Below, in pieces: positions 8,665-17,248 of a DNA stretch of 64,000 nucleotides. The stretch lies in the NCBI RefSeq assembly GCF_003989665.1, contig NZ_RZIJ01000016.1:1-64000 (forward strand), read 5' to 3'. The notes under the pieces are model-generated. The model ran no database searches and was not told the origin of the DNA. It saw only the letters and a list, made by a program, of their open reading frames with translations. Each line of letters begins with the position of its first letter. Positions within the stretch are counted from its first letter, which is position 1. A program made the position numbers and the translations under genes. Source of the stretch: Azospirillum doebereinerae. Lineage in GTDB: Bacteria > Pseudomonadota > Alphaproteobacteria > Azospirillales > Azospirillaceae.

Positions 8665-10074
8665 ATGCTTTTCCCCACGGCCGAGTTCGCCATCTTCTTC
8701 CTGATCGTCTTCACCGTCGGCTGGCTGCTGCGTGGGCACTGGACAGCGCACAAGCTGTTCCTGGCGGTCGCCAGCGTTTTCTTTTACGGGATCTGGGAGA
8801 TCCGTTTCGTCCCGCTTCTGGTCGGGATGGCCCTCGTCAACCACGTCATGGGGGCGATGATCGGCCGTGCGGAGGGGCGCCGGAAGGACATCTGGCTGCG
8901 TGTGGCGGTCGTCGCCAATCTCGCCGTCCTTTGCCTGTTCAAGTATTACGATTTCTTCGCCGAAAGCGTGGCCGATCTGCTCGCGGCGCTGGGAATTCCA
9001 GCCGCCCCGCCGTTGCTGGGCGTCGCGCTTCCGGTCGGGATTTCCTTCTTCACCTTTCATTGCCTGTCCTACGTGATCGACATCCATCGCGGACGGGTGG
9101 CTTCGGCCGATTCCTTCATCGACCTGCTGCTCTACATCGCCCTTTTTCCCCATCTGGTCGCCGGCCCGATCATTCGGGCGGCCTATTTCCTGCCGCAGTT
9201 GAAAGCGCCGGTTCATAAGGAACGCCTTCGCACCACATGGGCGCTCACGCTCATAGCCATGGGGTTCATCAAGAAGGTCGTCGTGGCGGGTGTGATCGGA
9301 ACGACGCTGGTCGATCCGGTTTTCGCCGATCCGGCGGCGTTCTCGCGGGGCGACCTGGTGCTGGCCGCCTATGGTTACGCCGTCCAGATCTATGGCGACT
9401 TCAGCGGATACACCGACATGGCCATCGGCATCGCGGCGCTTCTCGGATTCCGCTTTCCGAACAACTTCGACAGGCCGTACCGGGCGGCGTCCCTGCGCGA
9501 ATTCTGGCACCGCTGGCACATTTCATTGTCGCGATGGCTCTGGGACTATCTCTACACGCCGATGGGGGGCAGTCGGAACGGACGCCTCGGCACCCTGCGC
9601 AACCTGATGCTGACGATGCTGCTGGGCGGATTGTGGCATGGGGCGAACTGGACCTTCGTGCTGTGGGGCCTGCTGCACGGCGTGGGACTGGCGCTTGAGC
9701 GGGTGCTCGATCACCGGCCGGGCTCCACCAGCCTGCCCGGCCTTCTGCTCTCCCGGATTCTCACCTTCCATGTGGTGTGTCTCGGCTGGATCCTGTTCCG
9801 CAGCCCGACGCTGGAGGCGGCGGAGAGCTTCATTCTTGCCCTGTGGGATCCGGTGGAAGGGCCGATACGACAGGCGACACCCTATACGCTCGCTCTGATC
9901 GCGATGGTCCTTCTGGGGCAGCAGCTTCCTGCCGACGCTTGGTTGCCGCGCTTCGTCCGGCGTCTGGAGCGCTGGCCTGGCGCGGTGGTCGGCGCGATGT
10001 TCGCCATAAGCATCTATGTGATCGATCTGCTGGGACCGGAAGGAATGGCGCCCTTCATTTATTTCCAGTTCTGA
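8665..10074 (+). CDS. MBOAT-family membrane O-acyltransferase (AlgI/PatA/DltB-like)
   Basis: The 469-residue, multi-span protein has the family signature WHRWHISLSRWLWDY...PMGG near 280-300 and GGLWHGANW with the conserved catalytic His325, plus His338 in LLHG. These proteins move acyl groups, usually acetyl, from a cytoplasmic donor across the inner membrane to an extracytoplasmic acceptor handled by a partner SGNH protein. The two SGNH genes immediately upstream on the same strand are the obvious partners. The length is normal for AlgI/PatA. The substrate could be peptidoglycan or an exopolysaccharide; nothing inside the protein decides this. Confidence 0.9.
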   Translation: MLFPTAEFAIFFLIVFTVGWLLRGHWTAHKLFLAVASVFFYGIWEIRFVPLLVGMALVNHVMGAMIGRAEGRRKDIWLRVAVVANLAVLCLFKYYDFFAESVADLLAALGIPAAPPLLGVALPVGISFFTFHCLSYVIDIHRGRVASADSFIDLLLYIALFPHLVAGPIIRAAYFLPQLKAPVHKERLRTTWALTLIAMGFIKKVVVAGVIGTTLVDPVFADPAAFSRGDLVLAAYGYAVQIYGDFSGYTDMAIGIAALLGFRFPNNFDRPYRAASLREFWHRWHISLSRWLWDYLYTPMGGSRNGRLGTLRNLMLTMLLGGLWHGANWTFVLWGLLHGVGLALERVLDHRPGSTSLPGLLLSRILTFHVVCLGWILFRSPTLEAAESFILALWDPVEGPIRQATPYTLALIAMVLLGQQLPADAWLPRFVRRLERWPGAVVGAMFAISIYVIDLLGPEGMAPFIYFQF

Positions 10075-10422
10075 GCGTTGTTCGGATCCGTTCAAGACAC
10101 CTATGAAAATGAGGTCGTAAGGGCACTTGGGAGGGATGGGACGTTGGGATTATTGGGCAGCCCCGGTGGATCGTTCATGTCGAGGACGCACTGGCCGAAG
10201 CGGCGGGGACTTGGACAGGGGTGCTGGCGCGCCCTTGCCGTCGCGGTCGAAGGGAGCTGCGCCGGCGGCAAGCACGGCGCGTTTTTTCGCCATGCCTCAC
10301 CCTGGGTGGATGAGGATCCCAGGTTTTTCTTAACGCCCGCTCGTGTATAGTCCTTGCCGTTCGGCCTACCTCTTACAGCCTCCAGCGCCACCCATCCGCC
10401 GGGACCCTGAGCGAGTGTCGAG
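10075..10422 (+). other. Intergenic region before the acyl-carrier-like gene
   Basis: In these 348 bases I see no gene with recognisable features; a 90-codon frame crossing most of it has no good start or similarity. The last 100 bases are AT-richer and hold a weak promoter candidate: TATAGT at 10346-10351 with a poor TTTTTC -35 at 10324-10329. If real, it would drive the acyl-carrier-like and beta-glucosidase genes independently of the MBOAT gene. Confidence 0.3.
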
Positions 10423-10758
10423 ATGAGCAAATCGATCGAGGGCGTTTCCAACTGGATGCACATGTTCCGTTGGATCGTGAAACTCATCCGCGACGAGTAC
10501 GGCATCGACGAAACGCTGCTGACCCGCAACGCGACCCTGGAAACCGACATCGGCCTGTCCATCGAGCAGGTCGAGCAGGTGCTGGAATACATCGCCGAAA
10601 GCTTCGAGGTCAGCTTCCCCGGCGGCACGCTGGACGAGTTGGTCAAGCTGGAGGAGCTGTGCCTGCTGGCGAGTTGGATGAAGGGCTATTACAAGCGGCC
10701 CGAATTCATCTCCGATGCCTTCGAGGGCCGCTGCCGGGCGGTCAACGCCATCGCCTGA
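10423..10758 (+). CDS. Small acyl-carrier-protein-like (DUF1493-like) protein
   Basis: The 111-residue acidic helical protein reads ETDIGLSIEQVEQVLEYIAE around residue 46. This resembles helix II of acyl carrier proteins (D-L-G-x-D-S-L-D-x-V-E-L), with the Asp before Ser missing but Ser46 in place; DUF1493 proteins, which share the ACP fold, look similar. It may hold a phosphopantetheine arm or be a non-modified ACP mimic. It sits 348 bases after the MBOAT gene and 28 bases before the beta-glucosidase gene. A donor or scaffold role for the acyltransferase is attractive but unproven. Confidence 0.65.
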   Translation: MSKSIEGVSNWMHMFRWIVKLIRDEYGIDETLLTRNATLETDIGLSIEQVEQVLEYIAESFEVSFPGGTLDELVKLEELCLLASWMKGYYKRPEFISDAFEGRCRAVNAIA

Positions 10759-10786
10759 AGCGGACCCGCCCGCCGGAAGGATGCCC

Positions 10787-12166
10787 ATGACCGCCCCCAC
10801 CTCCCCCTATCCGCCCGGATTCGTCTGGGGCGTTTCGACCTCCGCCTACCAGATCGAGGGCGCGGCGGCCGAGGACGGGCGCGGCCCCAGCGTCTGGGAC
10901 ACCCGCTGCCGCACGCAAGGGGGCGTGGTGAACGGCGACACCGGCGACGTGGCCTGCGACCATTACCACCGCTGGGAGGAGGATGTCGGGCTGATGGCCG
11001 GGCTGGGGGTGGATGCCTACCGCTTCTCGGTCTCCTGGCCGCGCGTGCTGCCGCGCGGGCGGGGGGCGCCGAACGAGGCGGGACTGGACTTCTACGACCG
11101 GCTGATCGACCGGCTGCTGGAACGCGGCATCGAGCCGTGGCTCTGCCTCTACCACTGGGACCTGCCGCAGGCGCTGCACGATCTGGGCGGCTGGTCCAGC
11201 CGCGACAGCGTCGGCTGGTACGCCGACTACGCCGCGCTCTGCGCCAAGCGCTACGGCGACCGGGTCAAGCGCTGGATCACCTTCAACGAGTTCTCGGTCT
11301 TCACCCTGTTCGGCTACGCGATCCCCTGGGCGGCGCCCGGCATCGTCGACCGCACCCAGCACCTGCGCGCCATCCACCACGCCAACCTCGCCCATGGCGC
11401 GGGAGTGGAGGTGCTGCGCGATCTGGTGCCCGGCGCCTCCATCGGGGCGATTCACAACCGGCAGGCCGTGATCCCCGAAACCGACACGCCGGAGAACCGC
11501 GCGGCGGCGGCCCTGCTGGACGAGCATTGGAACCTCGTCTTCTGCGACCCGCAGATCCTCGGCCACTACCCGCCGCAGACCGCCGCCCTGATCGAGCCGC
11601 ACGTCCAACCCGGCGACATGGCGCGCATCGCCCGGCCGGTCGACTGGTTCGGGCTGAACCACTACGGGCCGATCTTCGCCAAGGCCGACCCGTCGCGGGT
11701 CTGGGGCTACGGCTGGGGCGACGCGCCACCGGATTCCCCGACCCACGGCGTCGGCTGGGCCATCTTCCCCGACGCCTTCCGCGACGAGCTGCTGACCATC
11801 CAGACGCGCTACCGCCTGCCCATCGTGGTGACGGAGAACGGCTGCGGCGGCAGCGACGTGGTGGCGTCGGACGGCGCCGTCCACGACCCGCACCGCATCG
11901 CCTATCTGACCATCTACAACGCCGCGATGCGCGACGCGATGGCGCGGGGCGCCGACGTGCGCGGCTATTTCGTCTGGTCGCTGCTGGACAATTTCGAATG
12001 GGGCAGCGGCTACGGCCAGCGCTTCGGCGTCGTCCACGTCGATTTCCCGACGGGGACGCGCACGCCCAAGGATTCCGCCCGCTGGTACGCCGACCTGATC
12101 CGCGCGGCGCGGCAAGGCGGCAGCGCCACGACCGGCGCCGTCACGCCGCCCGCACCCGCGCGATGA
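10787..12166 (+). CDS. GH1-family beta-glucosidase
   Basis: The ATG at 10787 is placed six bases after a GGAAGG ribosome binding site. The 459-residue protein has the full GH1 (beta/alpha)8 barrel: N-terminal [15 protein letters not shown], acid/base Glu168 in TFNEF, nucleophile Glu350 in VVTENG, and the late WSLLDNFEW aglycone/glucose-binding segment. It hydrolyses beta-glucosides or related beta-glycosides in the cytoplasm, since no signal peptide is present. The usual TFNEP motif has Phe instead of Pro. Its 3' end overlaps the convergent chemoreceptor gene by 26 bases. Confidence 0.93.
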   Translation: MTAPTSPYPPGFVWGVSTSAYQIEGAAAEDGRGPSVWDTRCRTQGGVVNGDTGDVACDHYHRWEEDVGLMAGLGVDAYRFSVSWPRVLPRGRGAPNEAGLDFYDRLIDRLLERGIEPWLCLYHWDLPQALHDLGGWSSRDSVGWYADYAALCAKRYGDRVKRWITFNEFSVFTLFGYAIPWAAPGIVDRTQHLRAIHHANLAHGAGVEVLRDLVPGASIGAIHNRQAVIPETDTPENRAAAALLDEHWNLVFCDPQILGHYPPQTAALIEPHVQPGDMARIARPVDWFGLNHYGPIFAKADPSRVWGYGWGDAPPDSPTHGVGWAIFPDAFRDELLTIQTRYRLPIVVTENGCGGSDVVASDGAVHDPHRIAYLTIYNAAMRDAMARGADVRGYFVWSLLDNFEWGSGYGQRFGVVHVDFPTGTRTPKDSARWYADLIRAARQGGSATTGAVTPPAPAR

Positions 12167-13433
12167 AGGCGTCGATCTGCTCCTGAAGGGCGAGGGCCTG
12201 CTGCGACAGCTCGCCGGTCGCCGCGTTGATCTCGCCCACCACGCCGTTGGTCCGCTCGGCGGCGCGCTGGACGGTGGAGATGGCGGCGATCACGACCCCG
12301 GCCCCGGCGGCGGCGTCCGACACGTTGCCGGCGATGTCGCCGGTCACCGCGTTCTGCTGCTGCACCGCGCCGGCCACGGCGGTGGAGGTCTGCTCGATGC
12401 TGGCGATGGTGCTGCCGATGGCGCGGATCGCCTCCCCCGCCCCGTCCGCGACGCGGCGCATGCGGTGGACGTGGGCGGCGATCTCGTCGGTCGCCCGCGC
12501 GGTCTGGGCGGCGAGGCCCTTCACCTCGTTGGCGACCACCGCGAAACCTTTGCCCGCCTCGCCCGCGCGGGCCGCCTCGATGGTGGCGTTGAGCGCCAGC
12601 ATGTTGGTCTTCGCCGCGATCTCGCGGATGAGCGCGACGACCCCGCCGATCCGGTCGGCGGCCTCGGACAGCTCGCCGACGGTGCGGTCGGTGCGCAGGG
12701 CCATCGACACCGCGTCGCCCGCCACGCTGGTCGCCGCCGCCGTCTGGTGGTTGATCTCGTCGAAGGAGGCCGCCAGCTGCCCGGTCGCCGCCGCCACCGC
12801 CTGGACGTTGACCGAGGCGCGCTCCGCCCCCGCCGCCGCCGCGACGGCGTCGCGCACGGCGGCGTCGGCGTTGCAGGCCAGCTGTTCGGCGTTGGATCGC
12901 AGCTGCGTCACCGCCCCCGACACGCCGAGCAGCACGCGGCGGACGTTCTGCTCGGCGAAGCGGAGCGCCTCGGCGTCGCGCTCCTTCATGCGGTCGAGCG
13001 ACTGGCTGATGGTGGCGGCGTGGCGGGCGAAGTCGCCGCGCAGGCCGGTGGTCAGGATCTTGCGGTAATAGCGCCGCTCGTTGGCGTGCTGCATGGCGGC
13101 GTCGGCCTCCTTGCAGAAGGCCTCGGTCAGGTCGAGCAGCCGGTTCACGTTGCGCAGCATCCGCCCGATGTTGCCGTGCCCCCGGATGCCCATCACCCGC
13201 ACCGACAGGTCGCCCCGCGCCGCCGCCTCGCAGACCGCCATCGCCTTGTCGATGCTGGCGCCCGCCCGTTTCAGGGAATGCAGGCCGGCCAGCGCGGGGA
13301 GAAACGCGAGCGCCGCCAGAACCGCCACCGGCCAGTCCTGCCGGAGCGCCGAAACCGCCAACAGGACGGCCAGCACGCCGAGCAGGGCCCAGGCGGCGGC
13401 GACGGCCCTAGAGACCGAGGACAAACTCTTCAT
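12141..13433 (-). CDS. Methyl-accepting chemotaxis protein, transducer half of an Aer-like pair
   Basis: The 430-residue protein begins with two closely spaced membrane helices (about 8-29 and 35-52) and almost no periplasmic loop, so it cannot sense external ligands directly. A HAMP-like and extended linker region (55-170) leads to the signalling domain with the hairpin tip [34 protein letters not shown]. Its ATG lies inside the end of the upstream PAS gene (26-base overlap), so the two are probably translationally coupled. Together they rebuild the PAS-membrane-HAMP-signal layout of Aer, which in Escherichia coli is a single protein reading cellular redox state through FAD. It overlaps the GH1 gene end by 26 bases. 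Confidence 0.9.
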   Translation of the reverse strand: MKSLSSVSRAVAAAWALLGVLAVLLAVSALRQDWPVAVLAALAFLPALAGLHSLKRAGASIDKAMAVCEAAARGDLSVRVMGIRGHGNIGRMLRNVNRLLDLTEAFCKEADAAMQHANERRYYRKILTTGLRGDFARHAATISQSLDRMKERDAEALRFAEQNVRRVLLGVSGAVTQLRSNAEQLACNADAAVRDAVAAAAGAERASVNVQAVAAATGQLAASFDEINHQTAAATSVAGDAVSMALRTDRTVGELSEAADRIGGVVALIREIAAKTNMLALNATIEAARAGEAGKGFAVVANEVKGLAAQTARATDEIAAHVHRMRRVADGAGEAIRAIGSTIASIEQTSTAVAGAVQQQNAVTGDIAGNVSDAAAGAGVVIAAISTVQRAAERTNGVVGEINAATGELSQQALALQEQIDAFIARVRAA

Positions 13434-13932
13434 AGCTCACGCCCTCCCCGGCGAGGATGTCGTCCAACAGGCGCGCGCCGGCGGCCATCCCGGCGGCGCC
13501 GTCGCCCGCCTGGAGTTCCGCCGCGCGCAGGCGGTCGTAAAGCGGCCCGACGACGTCGAGCACGGCGCGGCGCGGGGAGCGGCGGCTGGAATGGTAGCCG
13601 GCGACGCCGCCGTCCGCCGCGAGGTTGGGCGTGATGTGGGCCAGCACCCAGTAATGGTCGCCGCATTTCGCCCGGTTGTTGACGTAGGCGAAGATCTCGC
13701 GGCCACCCCGGATGGTGTCCCACAGCCGGCGGAAGACCGTGCGGGGCATCGCCGGGTGGCGGATGACGCTGTGGGACTTGCCGATCAGCTCGGCCTCGGT
13801 GTAGCCGGCGACCTCCAGGAAGACGTCGTTGACGTAGGTCAGGCGGCCTTTGGGGTCGGTCTTGCTGACGATGATCTCGTCCGGCGGGAAGGTTCGTTCC
13901 CGGCCGGTCAGGTGGACGCCTGTGTGAAGCAT
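13408..13932 (-). CDS. Aer-like PAS-domain sensor protein
   Basis: The ATG at 13932 is preferred because an AAGGGG site precedes it and the PAS homology begins directly after; the upstream extension is featureless. The 174-residue protein carries one PAS fold with Aer hallmarks: [14 protein letters not shown], a VIRHPAMP segment (typically RHPDMP) and [11 protein letters not shown]. In Aer this domain binds FAD and senses redox or oxygen status. The remaining 55 residues are helical and may dock on the partner MCP, whose gene starts inside this one. Cofactor binding is inferred. Confidence 0.85.
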   Translation of the reverse strand: MLHTGVHLTGRERTFPPDEIIVSKTDPKGRLTYVNDVFLEVAGYTEAELIGKSHSVIRHPAMPRTVFRRLWDTIRGGREIFAYVNNRAKCGDHYWVLAHITPNLAADGGVAGYHSSRRSPRRAVLDVVGPLYDRLRAAELQAGDGAAGMAAGARLLDDILAGEGVSYEEFVLGL

Positions 13933-14242
13933 GGGCGTGTCCCCTTCGCTGCCCGCCGATCCTGGTCGATCACGGCGGAAAGCAGCAGGAACCATGCCAG
14001 GATCCCGCGGGAACGCCATCCGGCGGGCCGTCACCGGGAACGACCATCGCAACCCGCACCATCCCAAGCAAAATCAGTGCGCTGGACGCGAGACGCACCC
14101 GAACGATAGTCCGGGTTGTGGAAGCGTGTACGAACCACAGCCACGCCATGGTGTAAGGCCGCGAACACCCGGCCCGTGACAAGTCGGCTATGCGACAAAA
14201 CGCGGCCTCGACTCCCGTGTCGGGTTCCGGACCCGGCCGCCC
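13933..14242. other. Intergenic region upstream of the PAS gene
   Basis: These 310 bases lie between the start of the PAS gene and the stop of the HutD-family gene, both on the minus strand. They should contain the promoter of the PAS/MCP pair and the terminator of the HutD gene. Only a weak five-pair hairpin (CGGGT/ACCCG) near 14218-14235 is visible, without a T-run. No RNA gene or further coding sequence is recognised. Confidence 0.4.
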
Positions 14243-14824
14243 TCAGCCGCGCCGCCACACCTCGGCGCACACGCCCTCGCCGTCCTCCGGGACCGTGACG
14301 GTGGCGGCGCCGCCGCGCACGAGAACGCTGTAGCCGGCGGGAACGGCGATGGCCTCCCCGCCCTCCGCCGCCGTCACCGTCAGGGTTCCGGCCAGCGCGT
14401 GGACCAGCACCGCGTCGGCTTCGGCGGCATGCGCCAACGGCCCCGCCAGCATCGTCACCGCCCCCTTGGCGGTGGCGCGGTCGAGCATCAGGTTGAAGTC
14501 GCGGATCGGCCCGCCGAGCAGCGTGCAGTCCACCGCCGCCTCGCCGGGGAAGGCGAAGGCCGACTCCATCCGGCGGCGCTCCACCGGGGCGGCCCCGTCG
14601 ACGGTCAGACGCATGCCGGGCCCCTCCACCACGGCGATCAGGCGGTCGTAACCGGGAAAGGCGGAAAACGGGCCGGCCGCCGCCACGTCGGCAACGCTGA
14701 CGCGCCAGAGGAACCGGCCGCCGTCCACGGCTTCGAGCGCGATTTCCGTCGTCAGGCCGAGGCCGTTGCGCCAAGGAACGCGGCGCCCATCGGCGGGGGT
14801 CAGCAAGGTGAGGACAGGCGGCAT
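14243..14824 (-). CDS. hutD: HutD/Ves-family cupin protein
   Basis: The 193-residue protein matches the HutD/Ves family from its first residues (VPWRNGLGLTTEIA, then FLWRVSVADVAAAGPFSAFPGYDR) and has the two-cupin beta fold expected. HutD proteins accompany histidine-utilisation genes and are suggested to limit or tune that pathway; their biochemistry is unsettled. No hut gene lies nearby here, so this stand-alone copy could also be a Ves-like paralogue. The length is normal for the family. Confidence 0.8.
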   Translation of the reverse strand: MPPVLTLLTPADGRRVPWRNGLGLTTEIALEAVDGGRFLWRVSVADVAAAGPFSAFPGYDRLIAVVEGPGMRLTVDGAAPVERRRMESAFAFPGEAAVDCTLLGGPIRDFNLMLDRATAKGAVTMLAGPLAHAAEADAVLVHALAGTLTVTAAEGGEAIAVPAGYSVLVRGGAATVTVPEDGEGVCAEVWRRG

Positions 14825-14876
14825 GACGGCGCGTCTCCGGCGGCGGGCGGACGGCGCGTCATAGCATCCCGACGGG

Positions 14877-15575
14877 TCAGACGAACAGACTGAAGCTGCC
14901 CATCAGCTTCTCGGTGCCGGTCTGGCCATAGGTGATCGAGTTCGCCGAGCTGATCGCCGTGTTCAGCCCGTCCAGCATCGACTGCTGCGCGGTGGACATC
15001 TGGAAGGGGCTTTCGCCCTTGGTCGGCTGCTTGGCGACGGTGTCGTAATCCTGGCTGTAGCTGCCCATGACGAGCTGCAGGGCGTAGTTCTTGTCCGTGT
15101 TCGCCGACTCGCCCTTGTCGCGGGTGATCCGCAGGGTGTAGTCGCCCTTGTCCAGCGTCAACTCGCCCCGTTGCAGGGATTGGTACTTCTCGTAGTCGCC
15201 GCCGGAGTCCTTGTTGCTGTCGGCCAGCACGGTGCCCAGCCGGGACATCAACTGCACCCGCACGCCGTCGTCGCCGACCTGTCCCAGGGTCGCCTCGCCC
15301 TTGCTGGTGACCTTGAACTTGTAGAAATCGACGCTGTCGTTGGCGGCCAGCGTGCTGGCGACGTTCAGGCGGGTGGTGTTCTTGGCGAGGATGCCGATGT
15401 CGGTCGCGGCGCCGGAGTTGGTCAGCGAGGATTTCTTGACCGACTTCTCGTAGGTCTTGATCTCGTCGGTCGATGCGGCGGCCTGCTGGGCCTGGAGGGC
15501 CGACACCGCGTTGGTGATCGAGGCGTTGAGACTCGAAACCATCGAGCTGACGCTGGAGATCGCATCGTCGGCCAT
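14877..15575 (-). CDS. Unknown protein with helical N-terminus and PPC-like beta domain
   Basis: I do not recognise the family. The 232-residue product has no signal peptide. Residues 1-45 are a Ser/Ala-rich amphipathic helix (SSVSSMVSSLNASITNAVSALQ), as in some flagellar or type I-secreted proteins. Residues about 60-170 alternate strands in a pattern like the bacterial pre-peptidase C-terminal (PPC) sandwich: SVDFYKFKVTSKGEATL, VRVQLMSRLGTVLADS, ELTLDKGDYTLRITRD, NYALQLVMG. The last 60 residues are helical again. A secreted or surface-associated role is a guess. Start chosen at the first ATG of the frame. Confidence 0.75.
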   Translation of the reverse strand: MADDAISSVSSMVSSLNASITNAVSALQAQQAAASTDEIKTYEKSVKKSSLTNSGAATDIGILAKNTTRLNVASTLAANDSVDFYKFKVTSKGEATLGQVGDDGVRVQLMSRLGTVLADSNKDSGGDYEKYQSLQRGELTLDKGDYTLRITRDKGESANTDKNYALQLVMGSYSQDYDTVAKQPTKGESPFQMSTAQQSMLDGLNTAISSANSITYGQTGTEKLMGSFSLFV

Positions 15576-15722
15576 GGCCCGTCATCCCTTCCGTTCCGAC
15601 AGAAGGCCCGCCGCCCCCGTCCCGCAGGGCATCCCTGCACAACGGTATACGAACGACGCTGGGGCCTCCTGCGCGGAAAACGGAAAAATTTTACGGATCG
15701 CGGCGTGGGTCGCCACGCAGGC

Positions 15723-15845
15723 TCACGACGGCTGCGTGGACTCCTTCGTCTGGGGCTCGGCGGCCGGCGGCGCTGAGGGGGCCGGTTCGCTGGCCTGGGA
15801 CTGGGGCGGCTGGGTGGGACCGGTCACGACGTCGAAATCGAACAT
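15723..15845 (-). CDS. Small Pro/Glu-rich protein (40 residues)
   Basis: A short frame starts at the ATG at 15845, with GAGG eight bases upstream on the minus strand. The product begins MFDFDVVTGPTQPP and is otherwise Pro, Ser, Glu and Ala, so it is likely disordered. The ribosome binding site and position 147 bases upstream of the next minus-strand gene support it, but there is no family match. It could be a real microprotein or chance. Confidence 0.35.
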   Translation of the reverse strand: MFDFDVVTGPTQPPQSQASEPAPSAPPAAEPQTKESTQPS

Positions 15846-16244
15846 GGGGAAAACCTCGTCTGGCTGATGAGGCCACCCGGAGATCCCTTGATCGCTTTGG
15901 TCGATGCACCGCTGTAAAGGGGTCACACAACACGAAAGCCGCCTCGGGGTCCGGGCGGCTTCGGGATGGAGCAACAAGCGTGCGCGATCCTAGGCCGCCG
16001 GCGGAAACCAGCGGCCAAAATATCGGGACGAACCCGACGGAGCGGTGAGAAGCGCGTGTCGCATGACCGGAACCATAGCGCGGCCCCGGCGGGTTGCCAA
16101 GGGCTTTGCGGCGGGTCCGCCGAACCTTGCATAGCCACGCCACCGGCCTCATGTGCAACGAACTCCAAAGGTGGCGCCGACGCCGGCTTGCACGGGCAAA
16201 CCATGCGGCGGATGACCACGCGCCGCTTCGATAAGGATTGTCCC
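15846..16244. other. Divergent intergenic region with 8-bp stem-loop
   Basis: These 399 bases separate the small minus-strand frame from the plus-strand gene at 16245. A perfect AAGCCGCC/GGCGGCTT stem with a 10-base loop spans 15936-15961. It is terminator-like in shape, but no gene on either strand reads into it convincingly and there is no long T-run. The plus-strand frame that continues upstream of 16245 has no supporting features. Confidence 0.4.
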
Positions 16245-16718
16245 ATGCCGCAAGACGACATCGCGCCCGCCTCAAGCGCCAACGCATTCGGCATCCCCTC
16301 GGCCGCCGACATCCGCAGCCTCACCGAGGAGCGGAAACGGCTGAAGGCGGCCGAGGAAGCCAGGGAGCGGGCGCTTCTGGACGAGGAGGAAAAGCACCGC
16401 AAGGACCTGTTCTTCTCGCGGAAGCTGACGCCCGAGGTCGTCGACCGCATCATGCGGCGGGTCCGCACCGCCGCCGAGAACGGCCAGTCCGAGCTGCTTC
16501 TCGGCCATTTCCCGAGCGCTTGGTGCACCGATCACGGGCGGAAGATCAACGTGCGGGAAGACGGCTGGCCCGACACACTGCAAGGCATGGCGCGGGAGTT
16601 CTACGAGTTCTGGGACGCGAACCTGAAAGCGTCCGGCTTTCACATCGCCGTCGAGATCATCAGCTTTCCCGACGGCATGCCGGGCGAGGTCGGCGTCACG
16701 CTGTCGTGGAGCGCATAG
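16245..16718 (+). CDS. Conserved-looking unknown protein, 157 residues
   Basis: The ATG at 16245 follows an AAGGA site at good spacing and is preferred over the longer in-frame extension. The protein has a charged helical first half with a likely coiled coil (EERKRLKAAEEARERALLDEEEKHRKDLFF, about residues 30-60). An alpha/beta second half contains LLGHFPSAWCTDHGRKINVRE and GFHIAVEIISFPDGMPGEVGVTLSW. It is cytoplasmic and without signal or membrane spans. I do not recognise a named family and its neighbours give no functional hint. Confidence 0.75.
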   Translation: MPQDDIAPASSANAFGIPSAADIRSLTEERKRLKAAEEARERALLDEEEKHRKDLFFSRKLTPEVVDRIMRRVRTAAENGQSELLLGHFPSAWCTDHGRKINVREDGWPDTLQGMAREFYEFWDANLKASGFHIAVEIISFPDGMPGEVGVTLSWSA

Positions 16719-17248
16719 GCCCCGGTCACGGTCGCTTGAGCCGCTGTAAGGGTATCCACGGATGGAAGGACGACACCATCCGCGGCTATCCTTGCTCATC
16801 CGTGTCCTGTGGCGTTTCCCTCTTCAGCTTTTTCTATCAGGAGGCCAGCGTGTTTTCTTGAAGGCAGGGGGGTGGAGCGCCGCCGCCGGAAACCGAACCT
16901 CCCATAAAGCCATCGTCGTTTTCCACGTTTCCGTGTGCGGCATCGTTCAACCGGCATCGCAGTGCGGGCTTGCGCACGAGACCACACCAGCGTCGCGCCT
17001 CCGGTGCGGCTCAGTAACGCCAAGACTTTGCATGGATTTGCGTTGCATCGGCGCACCGCAAGACAAACGGCGCGTCTCCGATACAAATTGCCGAAATATT
17101 ACACTTTTTTCGCTGCAAAATGCATGCTTCAATAGTTGAGCATCATACTCCGTTATGACCGGGCCGCCAAACGGCCCGGCCGTCGCGGAAATGGTGCCGG
17201 GTTCTCCAACATCGTTGCGTCAAGACTTCGCGAAGAGGTGGTCAAGAG
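16719..17248 (+). other. Long intergenic region upstream of the protoglobin chemoreceptor
   Basis: This 530-base region has no gene I can support. The part around 17080-17150 is distinctly AT-rich and probably holds the promoter of the chemoreceptor at 17249. It is followed by a perfect 8-bp hairpin (17159-17179) and then the ribosome binding region. No tRNA or other RNA gene is recognised. Confidence 0.45.
17159..17179 (+). other. Perfect 8-bp hairpin in the chemoreceptor leader
   Basis: CCGGGCCG and CGGCCCGG pair fully around a CCAAA loop. It is not followed by a T-run, so an intrinsic terminator is unlikely. It lies about 70 bases before the start codon at 17249, where it could be in the 5' leader of that mRNA or be a protein-binding palindrome. 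Confidence 0.45.

Noticed and set aside
10078-10350. A 90-codon frame after the MBOAT gene
   Set aside because: It has no ribosome binding site and no similarity or structural features, and it ends within the AT-rich promoter-like part of the gap.
15936-15961. Stem-loop as an intrinsic terminator
   Set aside because: No gene on either strand is positioned to use it and the tail is not T-rich. It is kept only as a structural remark in the intergenic entry.
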